Below the pieces are notes generated by a model that made no database searches, was not told where the DNA came from, and saw nothing but the letters and a program-made list of their open reading frames with translations. Shown one piece after another: positions 1 through 6,272 of a stretch of DNA of 12,535 nucleotides. Every line of letters starts with the position of its first letter. Position 1 is the stretch's first letter. The stretch is from an uncultured Steroidobacter sp. (GTDB lineage Bacteria; Pseudomonadota; Gammaproteobacteria; Steroidobacterales; Steroidobacteraceae): contig CAMLEO010000211.1 in the NCBI GenBank assembly GCA_946478975.1, forward strand, positions 1 through 12,535. Reading direction: 5' to 3'. Position numbers and translations under genes: made by a program.

Positions 1-485
1 TAGGGCGTGTCGAACAGAATTCGTTCATCGCATGGCACGGTCAGCCACGCGTTCTGCGCCAGCTCGTTTTCCAGCTGACCGGCGCTCCAGCCGGCATAGC
101 CGAGTGCGACCAGCGCCGTGTCCGGTCCGCTGCCGCGAGCCATGGCATTCAGAATATCCGGCGATGTAGTGACCTGCAGGCGCGGCGACACCTGCCGGGT
201 ATGTTCCCAGCGGCCGCCGGCTTCATGCACCACGAAGCCGCGGTCGGTCTGCACCGGCCCGCCTTGCAGGACTTGCTGGTGACCGTACACGCCCTGCGCT
301 GTCGGCATTTTCAACTGCTCGAACACGTCGTACAGGCGCATCTGCAGGGGGCGGTTGATGATGATGCCGAGGGCGCCGTCGGCATTGTGTTCCCAGATGA
401 ACGTGACCGTCTGCGCAAAATTGCTGTCGGTCATCGCCGGCATGGCGATCAGGAACTGGTTGGTGAGGAAGTCGCCGGCGGACAT
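1..485 (-). CDS. yqgE: YqgE/AlgH family protein (C-terminus cut by window edge)
   Basis: Read leftward from an ATG at 485, the frame stays open for 161 codons and runs off the window, so the last 20-30 residues expected for this roughly 185-residue family are missing. The protein starts MSAGDFLTNQFLIAMPAM and shows the family's N-terminal L-I-A-M-P segment. It also has an A-L-G-I-I-I-N-R-P strand near residues 38-46, a Q-G-G-P-V segment, and A-L-V-A-L-G-Y-A-G-W followed by G-Q-L-E and N-A-W-L near residues 130-150. These are hallmark YqgE blocks. The family is cytoplasmic and its biochemical role is not settled; the Pseudomonas member was named AlgH after work on alginate regulation. It lies 56 bases downstream of the tonB-like gene on the same strand, probably in one transcript with gshB. 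No strong Shine-Dalgarno sequence precedes the start. Identification is firm; function is not. Confidence 0.93.
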   Translation of the reverse strand, partial: MSAGDFLTNQFLIAMPAMTDSNFAQTVTFIWEHNADGALGIIINRPLQMRLYDVFEQLKMPTAQGVYGHQQVLQGGPVQTDRGFVVHEAGGRWEHTRQVSPRLQVTTSPDILNAMARGSGPDTALVALGYAGWSAGQLENELAQNAWLTVPCDERILFDTP

Positions 486-541
486 GGCTCAAGTATCACC
501 CGCGAGGGCGGGCGCGTCCACGGGATGCAGGCCGCCGCCGA

Positions 542-1441
542 TCAGCGTCGGCGGGCGCCAAGGAACTGCCACTCATAAGCGAAGCGCAATTCTTGATACT
601 GCTTGAGCTCGGGCGGAAACGGGTCGAACGGCGAGGCGAGCCGCAGGATCGACAGCGCCGCCTGGTCGATTTCCTTGTTGCCGCTGGATTTCTTGATCAG
701 CGCCTCGCCGAGCGTGCCGTCGGCGCGCAACGCCACTTCCAGCACCGGATTGCCGGCCTGGGAGCTGCGCACGTTCTGCGGGAAATTCAGCGTGCCGAGG
801 CGCTCGATCTTGCTGCGCCAGGCATTCAGGTACGGAGCGAGCTTGGACTCGCGGGTGTTCGGCACGATTTCGGTCGCGCCATCGAGGCGCTTGCCACGCA
901 GGCGCAGAGTGTCGTCGGTGGCACTGGTCGCAATCGGGCGCGGCGCCGTGGGCGACAGCGCCAGCGGCACTTCCATCGTTTGTGACGGCTGATTCTCGCC
1001 GCTGCGAAAATCGACCTGGCTGCGATCGCTGCGGCTGCTGATGATCTCGGTGGATTGTTTGCCTTCGACGGCTTCGCGAAATTCATCGCTGTTGCCATCG
1101 GGCACGCCGGACTGTTCCGCCATCACCGCGGAGGTGGCCGGATTTGCCGGACGCACGCTGTCTTCGGTGGTGCCGCTGCCGCGCTGATTGCGCTGGGCGA
1201 GATATTGCGCGTCGAGATTGTCCGCGGCGCGCGTGTCATTACTCGTGAGCAACAGGACATCGATGGTCGGTGTGCCGGAATCGTCGCCCTTGGGCACGGC
1301 GAACGTGATGCCGAGAATCACGATGCCGTGAAACAGCGCCGCCAAGAACAAAGTCGTCGTCAGCCGATCGTTGACCGGCGCGAGGCCCTCCTGGGCATCG
1401 CTGGCTAACGGCGAATCCTGTTCCGCGGCAGTGGCATTCAT
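542..1441 (-). CDS. TonB family energy transducer (TonB3-like)
   Basis: This 299-residue protein has an N-terminal cytoplasmic stretch of about 27 residues, then one hydrophobic segment (about 28-49, LFLAALFHGIVILG) that acts as a signal anchor. His38 sits where the membrane helix of TonB has its conserved histidine. A long polar periplasmic region follows (about 50-200) without the Pro-Glu/Pro-Lys repeats of classical TonB. The C-terminal TonB domain is at about 202-294: YLNAWRSKIERLGTLNFP, then V-L-E-V-A-L-R-A-D-G-T-L-G and S-S-G-N-K-E-I-D-Q-A-A. The family couples the proton gradient, via ExbB/ExbD, to outer-membrane processes. The neighbouring Pseudomonas paralogue TonB3 is reported to be needed for twitching motility, which fits this context. 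The ATG overlaps the gshB stop (ATGA), implying translational coupling. The family is certain; equivalence to TonB3 rests on synteny and the linker. Confidence 0.9.
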   Translation of the reverse strand: MNATAAEQDSPLASDAQEGLAPVNDRLTTTLFLAALFHGIVILGITFAVPKGDDSGTPTIDVLLLTSNDTRAADNLDAQYLAQRNQRGSGTTEDSVRPANPATSAVMAEQSGVPDGNSDEFREAVEGKQSTEIISSRSDRSQVDFRSGENQPSQTMEVPLALSPTAPRPIATSATDDTLRLRGKRLDGATEIVPNTRESKLAPYLNAWRSKIERLGTLNFPQNVRSSQAGNPVLEVALRADGTLGEALIKKSSGNKEIDQAALSILRLASPFDPFPPELKQYQELRFAYEWQFLGARRR

Positions 1442-2448
1442 GACAGTCGTTTCTCTATCGCATCCATGAGCAGGCCGGCGATCTGCGTGCCGAACTGCTT
1501 GTCGAGTTCTCGCACGCCGGTGGGGCTGGTGACATTGATCTCGGTCACGTAGCCGCCAATCACATCCAGGCCCACGAACAACATCCCGCGCTGCCGCAGG
1601 GTGGGCCCGATCTGGCTCACCAGCCAGCGATCGCGGTCGTTCAGCTCGCGGCCCACGCCTTTGGCGCCGGCGGCGAGATTGCCGCGATTGTCGTCGGCGG
1701 TCGGAATGCGGGCCAGTGCATACGGCGCAGGTTCACCATCGATCACCAGGATGCGCGAATCGCCGCTGTCGACGATCTCCGGCAGGTACTTCTGCACGAT
1801 CGCGAAGCGCGTGCCGTACTCGGTCATGGTTTCGAAGATCACATTGGTGTTCTTGTCGCCGCGGTCGATGACGAAAATCGAGCGGCCGCCCATGCCATAG
1901 AGCGGCTTGCAGACGATGCGCACGTGTTCCTTCAGGAACGCCTGCATGTCCGCCATGTTTCGCGTGATCAGCGTCGGCGCACAGCACTGGGGGAACCAGG
2001 CCGTGTACACCTTCTCGTTCATGTCGCGCAGTCCCTGCGGCCGGTTCACCACCAGCACGCCAGCCTCCTCGGCCCGTTCCAGGATGTACGTCGTATAGAT
2101 GTACTCCATGTCGAACGGCGGGTCCTTGCGCATCAGGATGACATCGAATTCGGCCAATCCCTGTATTTGAGATTCACCCAGCGTGTACCAGTCCTGCAGA
2201 TCGTTCTTCACCGTGACCGGCCGCAGCCGCGCCATCGGCACGCCGTCTCGCAGCCACAGGTCGGCCTGCTCGGCGTACCACAGCTCCCAACCCCTCGCCT
2301 GCGCGGCCAGCAGCATCGCCAGCGTGGTGTCCTTCGCCGGTTTGATGTCAGAGATGGGATCCATGACCACGACGAGGCGCGCGGTCTTGTTCACATTGCG
2401 AGTCGTTGAGGGTGTGGCCATAGCAAATGCCTGTGTGACGGGCTTCAT
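1438..2448 (-). CDS. gshB: Glutathione synthetase
   Basis: This cytoplasmic ATP-grasp enzyme joins gamma-glutamylcysteine to glycine using ATP, the second step of glutathione synthesis. From the 2448 ATG it has 336 residues, about 20 more than E. coli GshB, all of the excess at the N-terminus. Signature blocks are V-V-V-M-D-P (26-31), MRKDPPFD (106-113), ILERAEEAG (122-130), and the ATP-binding glycine loop KPLYGMGGRSIF (181-192). R-G-N-L-A-A-G (255-261) and TEINVTSPTG (302-311) complete the set. Homology begins near residue 24, so the true start may be Met10 (ATG at 2421). A TATACT hexamer, resembling a -10 box, directly abuts the upstream ATG and would favour that shorter form. The gene diverges from pilG and overlaps the tonB-like gene by four bases. 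Function is very secure; the start is not. Confidence 0.97.
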   Translation of the reverse strand: MKPVTQAFAMATPSTTRNVNKTARLVVVMDPISDIKPAKDTTLAMLLAAQARGWELWYAEQADLWLRDGVPMARLRPVTVKNDLQDWYTLGESQIQGLAEFDVILMRKDPPFDMEYIYTTYILERAEEAGVLVVNRPQGLRDMNEKVYTAWFPQCCAPTLITRNMADMQAFLKEHVRIVCKPLYGMGGRSIFVIDRGDKNTNVIFETMTEYGTRFAIVQKYLPEIVDSGDSRILVIDGEPAPYALARIPTADDNRGNLAAGAKGVGRELNDRDRWLVSQIGPTLRQRGMLFVGLDVIGGYVTEINVTSPTGVRELDKQFGTQIAGLLMDAIEKRLS

Positions 2449-2566
2449 AGTATAGGAAGGCGGGCGATGGCGGCCCTATAACCAATATGTTAAAAGTTCC
2501 GGCGCTTTATTGAAGCGTCGATTTTCGACGAGTGTTTCGAGCTTTGCGAGGGCGTGAGGGAGAGCG
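2449..2566. promoter_or_regulatory. Divergent gshB/pilG intergenic region with leader hairpins
   Basis: This 118-base spacer must hold the promoters for the leftward gshB set and the rightward pil-chp set. Its AT-rich core (about 2477-2497) contrasts with the GC-rich surroundings. TATAAC at 2477-2482 (plus strand) and TATACT (minus strand, 2454-2449) resemble -10 boxes, but neither has a convincing -35 element at the normal distance, so they are only candidates. Two overlapping inverted repeats follow: CGCTT (2503-2507) pairs with AAGCG (2513-2517), and CGTCGA (2516-2521) pairs perfectly with TCGACG (2525-2530) around a TTT loop. They share two bases and so are mutually exclusive. They could be a leader structure or an operator. 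Transcription start sites are not visible. Confidence 0.4.
2556..2564 (+). promoter_or_regulatory. pilG ribosome binding site
   Basis: The purine run GAGGGAGAG ends two bases before the ATG at 2567, and its AGGG core is about six bases upstream. It supports 2567 as the pilG start, which also gives the expected PilG length. Confidence 0.65.
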
Positions 2567-2983
2567 ATGGAGAACATAGCAGCAGCGAGCCACAGCGGAC
2601 GGCTGTCCGGCTTGAAGGTGCTGGTGATCGACGACAGCAAGACCATCCGTCGCACTGCCGAGACACTGCTGTCCAAGGAAGGTTGCGAGGTGTTTACCGC
2701 GGTGGACGGTTTCGACGCGCTGTCGAAGATCGCCGACCACCAGCCGGACATCGTGTTCGTCGACATCATGATGCCGCGTCTGGACGGTTATCAGACCTGT
2801 TCGCTGATCAAGCACAACAAGGTCTTCCGTTCCATTCCCGTGATCATGCTGTCGAGCAAGGACGGTCTGTTCGACCGCGCGCGTGGGCGCATCGTCGGCT
2901 CCGAACACTATCTGACCAAGCCCTTCACCAAGGATGAATTGTTGAACGCGATCGAAACTCATGTCGGCGCCCTGGCTCGATAA
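2567..2983 (+). CDS. pilG: Type IV pilus response regulator PilG
   Basis: This is a 138-residue single-domain CheY-like receiver with no output domain. The acidic pocket is Asp22-Asp23 (V-I-D-D-S-K). The predicted phospho-acceptor is Asp66 in DIVFVDIMMPRLDGYQTC, the switch serines are Ser96/Ser97 (I-M-L-S-S-K-D), and the conserved lysine is Lys118 in L-T-K-P-F. The stretch SKTIRRTAETLL and the VDGFDALSKIAD segment are nearly diagnostic of PilG rather than generic CheY. In P. aeruginosa PilG receives phosphate from ChpA, promotes pilus extension and raises cAMP through CyaB; the same role is inferred here. It is the first gene of the rightward cluster, preceded by a good ribosome binding site, and lies 89 bases before the likely pilH start. 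Confidence 0.96.
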   Translation: MENIAAASHSGRLSGLKVLVIDDSKTIRRTAETLLSKEGCEVFTAVDGFDALSKIADHQPDIVFVDIMMPRLDGYQTCSLIKHNKVFRSIPVIMLSSKDGLFDRARGRIVGSEHYLTKPFTKDELLNAIETHVGALAR

Positions 2984-3047
2984 CCCGATCAGACTCGCTA
3001 GCTACGAGGCACGGTGACGACATGGGTACGGCAATGGCAACACGCTC

Positions 3048-3077
3048 GGAGCAAGGTACGGCGGAGCAAGGTATGGC
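3048..3077 (+). repeat. Tandem 15-base duplication over the pilH start
   Basis: GGAGCAAGGTACGGC (3048-3062) is followed directly by GGAGCAAGGTATGGC (3063-3077), differing by one base. The second copy contains the likely pilH ATG (3073) with GGAG six bases upstream. The first copy has ACG in the equivalent, in-frame position. The duplication therefore copied a ribosome-binding/start unit, only one copy of which now has an ATG. Confidence 0.9.
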
Positions 3078-3438
3078 ACTGATCCTCATCGTCGACGATT
3101 CGCCGACGGAAGTGCATGTGATGCAGAAGGCACTGGAGCGTCACGGCTATCAGACGGCTTCGGCCGGCGATGGCGCGGAGGCGATCCGCAAGGCCAAGGA
3201 AATGAAACCCGATTTGATCTTCATGGACGTGGTGATGCCGGGTGTGAACGGCTTCCAGGCGACGCGCAAGCTCGCTTCGGACCCGGACACCAAGGCGATC
3301 CCCGTCATCATGGTCACCTCCAAGGACCAGGAGACCGACCGCATCTGGGGCATGCGCCAGGGCGCGAAGGACTACCTGGTGAAGCCGGTGTCGATGGAAA
3401 AGCTGATCGAGAAGGCACAGGCCGCTCTGGCCGGTTGA
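3073..3438 (+). CDS. pilH: Type IV pilus response regulator PilH
   Basis: This is a CheY-like receiver, 121 residues from the ATG at 3073, equal to the usual PilH length. It starts MALILIVDDSPTEVHVM; Asp8-Asp9 form the acidic pocket. Asp52 (LIFMDVVMPGVNGFQATR) is the predicted phospho-acceptor, Thr82 (M-V-T-S-K-D-Q-E-T-D) the switch residue and Lys104 (L-V-K-P-V) the conserved lysine. The T-S-K-D-Q-E-T-D and W-G-M-R-Q-G-A-K-D-Y blocks are typical of PilH. In P. aeruginosa PilH acts in pilus retraction or as a phosphate sink opposing PilG; the same is inferred here. The frame is open to an earlier ATG at 3022 (138 residues), but that form has a weak ribosome site and a non-homologous N-terminus containing the repeat EQGTA-EQGMA. 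GGAG six bases before 3073 decides for the shorter form. Confidence 0.94.
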   Translation: MALILIVDDSPTEVHVMQKALERHGYQTASAGDGAEAIRKAKEMKPDLIFMDVVMPGVNGFQATRKLASDPDTKAIPVIMVTSKDQETDRIWGMRQGAKDYLVKPVSMEKLIEKAQAALAG

Positions 3439-3455
3439 GAGTTCTCCTGTAACGC

Positions 3456-4022
3456 ATGAGCGCGACTGCCACCCTAAAGTCTCTGCGAGACAAGCCGTTT
3501 GATCTCCTCAAGGAGCTCGAACGGCTGGCGCGAGTTGCGCTGACCGGGCAGGGCCGCGATGCGGCCGCCGAGCGCGAGTGGGTCGGCGTCGCGTTTCGTT
3601 TGAGCTCGGAAAGTTTTCTGGCCGCGCGCGAAGAAACGCGCGAGGTGTTGAGTTATCCATCGGTCGTGACGCGCGTACCAGGAGCAAAAGCCTGGATTCG
3701 CGGCGTCGCAAATGTGCGAGGTCAGTTGTTGCCGGTGGTTGACTTGCGCGCGTATCTAGGCGGCGGCATGACGAACACCAGTCGCAGCACGCGCGTGCTG
3801 GTGGCAAACCACCGCGAAGTGCCGGCCGGTTTGCTGGTCGATGAAGTGCTCGGTTTTCGGCGTTTTGCGGATGGCGAGTTCTCGGCCACACCGCCGCCGA
3901 CGATCGTGCGCTGTGAGCGTTACCTGGCCGGCGCGTTCCGTCGCGGAACGGAGAGCTGGCCGGTTTTCAGCCTGCGCTCGCTGCTGGAGAGCGCGGAGTT
4001 TTTGCAAGCGGCGGCAGGCTGA
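3456..4022 (+). CDS. pilI: CheW-like adaptor PilI
   Basis: This 188-residue cytoplasmic protein has one CheW-type SH3-like domain (about 42-182). The core signature is V-P-G-A-K-A-W-I-R-G-V-A-N-V-R-G-Q-L-L (74-92) followed by P-V-V-D-L-R-A-Y-L-G (93-102). G-L-L-V-D-E-V-L-G-F (125-134) and a terminal P-V-F-S-L-R-S-L-L (169-177) complete the fold. The N-terminal DKPFDLLKELERLARVA segment before the domain is characteristic of PilI. CheW proteins bridge receptor tips and the kinase; PilI should connect PilJ to ChpA. The ATG at 3456 is 17 bases after the pilH stop but lacks an obvious Shine-Dalgarno sequence, so translation may depend on coupling from pilH. A 120-base gap separates it from pilJ. 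Confidence 0.94.
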   Translation: MSATATLKSLRDKPFDLLKELERLARVALTGQGRDAAAEREWVGVAFRLSSESFLAAREETREVLSYPSVVTRVPGAKAWIRGVANVRGQLLPVVDLRAYLGGGMTNTSRSTRVLVANHREVPAGLLVDEVLGFRRFADGEFSATPPPTIVRCERYLAGAFRRGTESWPVFSLRSLLESAEFLQAAAG

Positions 4023-4142
4023 ACGGCCGCGACCGAAACGAAACATTGGCCCGAAACAACAACCGAAGACAGCAGACGAGAACACGGTCGTGGACAACAA
4101 CTACACCATCAGCATACGTGGCCAATAGGGAAGGTCAGGCTC

Positions 4143-6260
4143 ATGGCTGAAAAGAAACTGGTTGGACTACGAACACTGCCCATCTGGATGGGCGTGTCGC
4201 TCGTGTGTGTCATCGCGGCGCTGGCGCTGTTGTTGATCACGGGTAGTCGATCTGGCGGCAACGACAACAATGCGCGCGAGATGAATGAGCTGCTCGCGTT
4301 GTCGCAGAAGCTGCCGTTGCAGGCGAATGCCGCGTTGAGCGGTACGCCCGGCGCATTCAATGCGCTCTCCGAATCCCGCACTCGTTATTCCACGCTCGCG
4401 TCCTCGCTCGGCTCGGACGTGCAGGGCTTCGACGGCTCCACCGAATTGCTGAAGCAGACCCAGGCGATCCTGAGCGCACAGGAAGCCATCGAGAGCGTGC
4501 AGAAATCCTCCCTCGAAGTACGCGCACTGGTGCCGCAGCTGTTGCAGAGCCTCGGCAACGTCGCGAGCGCGCTCGGCTCGCCCGGCATCGAAGGCATGAC
4601 TCGCCACCTGGAACGTTTCGAGCTGACCGGCCTGCGCATGCAGCAGGACGTCGAAGCACTCTCCGGCGGCGTCGGCGATGCCACCGTGATTGCCCGCCGG
4701 CTCGCCGACGGCAACGACTATATGGGCCAGGTGATCGCCGGACTGAGCGGCGACGATTCCGGCCTCGGCCTGCCGAAAGTGACCGGCCCGGAAGCCGAAG
4801 GCCGCTTCAAGAGCACCAGCTCGCTGTACGCGCAGCTGAGCGACAAGGTGCGTACCGCGATCAGCAACGCCGATCGCATGAAGGCTGCTCGCGAAGCCGG
4901 CGTCGCGCTCGCGACCAGCGGCGACAAAATTTATAACACCTTCGCTACGCGCGTCGGTGTGTCGGTTGCCGGCGCGGCCGGTGTAGTGAGCAACAAGGCA
5001 CTGCCGCTCGGACTGCTCGCAGCCGGTGCGCTGTCGCTGCTGATCCTGACGATTCTGTATCAGCGCAGCGGCAACATCCGTAAATCGCTGGAAATCCAGG
5101 CCAGCAAGAACGAACGCAACCAGGAAGCGATTCTGCGTCTGCTCGATGAACTGTCGAGCCTCGCCGACGGTGATCTCACCGTGCAGGCGACGGTGACCGA
5201 AGACATCACCGGCGCGATCGCGGACTCCATCAACTACGCAATCGAAGCGCTGCGTGAGCTGGTCGCGACCATCAACGACTCGGCCGTCTCGCTCGACACC
5301 TCGGCGAAACAAACGCAGGGCTCGGTGAGCCAGCTGGCGAAAGCGTCGGTCGCGCAGTCGAAACAAGTGGCGCTGGCGTCCGAATCGGTTGCCGCCATGG
5401 CCGCATCGACCGAAGAAGTCTCCGGCAACGCCGAACGTTCGGCGGACGTCGCGCGTCACTCGGTCGACGTCGCTCACAAGGGCGGCGAAGCGGTGCGCCG
5501 TACCATCGACGGTATGAACACCATCCGCGAGACCATTCAGGAAACATCGAAGCGCATCAAGCGCCTCGGCGAAAGCTCGCAGGAGATCGGCAACATCGTC
5601 GAGCTCATCAACGACATCGCCGAGCAAACAAACATCCTGGCCTTGAACGCGTCCATTCAGGCGTCCATGGCCGGTGAAGCGGGCCGCGGTTTCGCGGTCG
5701 TCGCCGACGAAGTGCAGCGCCTCGCAGAGCGCGCCGCCAACGCCACCAAGCAGATCGAAGTGCTCGTGCGCACGATTCAAGCGGACACCAACGAAGCGGT
5801 GGTGTCGATGGAACGCAGCACCACCGACGTGGTGGGCGGAGCGCTGCTGGCCGAAAACGCCGGCGCGGCGCTGGAAGAAATCGAACAGGTCTCGAACCAG
5901 ATCGCGAGCCTGGTGCAAAACATTTCCGCGAGCGCGCGCCAGCAGTCGTCGGCCGCGCAGAACATTGCACGCAACATGGGCGTGCTGCGGGAAATCAGCT
6001 CGCAGACGGCGGAGAACTCCGCCGCGACGTCCAGCTCGGTGGGCAAACTGGCGGAGCTGTCATCGCAGCTGCGCAAGTCCGTCGCTGGCTTCCGTCTGCC
6101 GGACGCTGTGTCCGGTGGCTCCGCCCTGTTGACCGATCCGGCTCGCAAAGCGCCTGCCGCCGCGCCGCCGTCGCTGACTGCCACGAGCAGCGGCATGACG
6201 GCGAACCGCACGGCCGGGGGCACGCCTGCGCCGAAGAAAGTCAGCGGCCTCAACGCATAA
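4143..6260 (+). CDS. pilJ: Type IV pilus methyl-accepting chemoreceptor PilJ
   Basis: This 705-residue inner-membrane chemoreceptor has TM1 at about 13-33, a mainly helical periplasmic sensor (about 34-285) of the PilJ N-terminal type, and TM2 at about 286-306. A HAMP-like region spans about 307-375 ([19 protein letters not shown]), followed by a cytoplasmic coiled-coil signalling domain to about 650. The hairpin tip is unmistakable: [20 protein letters not shown] (487-506), then [24 protein letters not shown] (507-530). Q-A-S-M in place of the usual E-A-A-R is typical of PilJ. In P. aeruginosa PilJ senses PilA and surface contact and controls ChpA through PilI; the same is inferred here. The last 55 residues are a Pro/Ala/Ser tail ending V-S-G-L-N-A, with no C-terminal methyltransferase-docking pentapeptide. 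AAGG eight bases before the ATG supports the start. Confidence 0.96.
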   Translation: MAEKKLVGLRTLPIWMGVSLVCVIAALALLLITGSRSGGNDNNAREMNELLALSQKLPLQANAALSGTPGAFNALSESRTRYSTLASSLGSDVQGFDGSTELLKQTQAILSAQEAIESVQKSSLEVRALVPQLLQSLGNVASALGSPGIEGMTRHLERFELTGLRMQQDVEALSGGVGDATVIARRLADGNDYMGQVIAGLSGDDSGLGLPKVTGPEAEGRFKSTSSLYAQLSDKVRTAISNADRMKAAREAGVALATSGDKIYNTFATRVGVSVAGAAGVVSNKALPLGLLAAGALSLLILTILYQRSGNIRKSLEIQASKNERNQEAILRLLDELSSLADGDLTVQATVTEDITGAIADSINYAIEALRELVATINDSAVSLDTSAKQTQGSVSQLAKASVAQSKQVALASESVAAMAASTEEVSGNAERSADVARHSVDVAHKGGEAVRRTIDGMNTIRETIQETSKRIKRLGESSQEIGNIVELINDIAEQTNILALNASIQASMAGEAGRGFAVVADEVQRLAERAANATKQIEVLVRTIQADTNEAVVSMERSTTDVVGGALLAENAGAALEEIEQVSNQIASLVQNISASARQQSSAAQNIARNMGVLREISSQTAENSAATSSSVGKLAELSSQLRKSVAGFRLPDAVSGGSALLTDPARKAPAAAPPSLTATSSGMTANRTAGGTPAPKKVSGLNA

Positions 6261-6272
6261 CTCGACAGGACC

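Noticed and set aside
201..2455. Forward open frames across yqgE, tonB and gshB
   Set aside because: These overlap recognised leftward genes and encode no recognisable protein; they are composition-driven shadows.
2507..2962. 151-codon minus-strand frame opposite pilG
   Set aside because: It overlaps an unmistakable PilG coding sequence and the divergent spacer, with no family resemblance.
3022..3072. Upstream pilH start giving a 138-residue protein
   Set aside because: The extra 17 residues are unlike PilH and arise partly from a 15-base duplication. The ATG at 3073 has a well-spaced GGAG and restores the normal length. It is kept as an alternative only.
3436..3446. Possible terminator after pilH (GAGA...TCTC)
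   Set aside because: The stem is only four bases, has no following T run, and lies within a co-directional gene set.
4167..5918. 583-codon open frame antisense to pilJ
   Set aside because: It lies wholly opposite a clear pilJ gene, is rich in Arg, His and Asp without recognisable domains, and is the usual antisense shadow of a GC-rich coding region.
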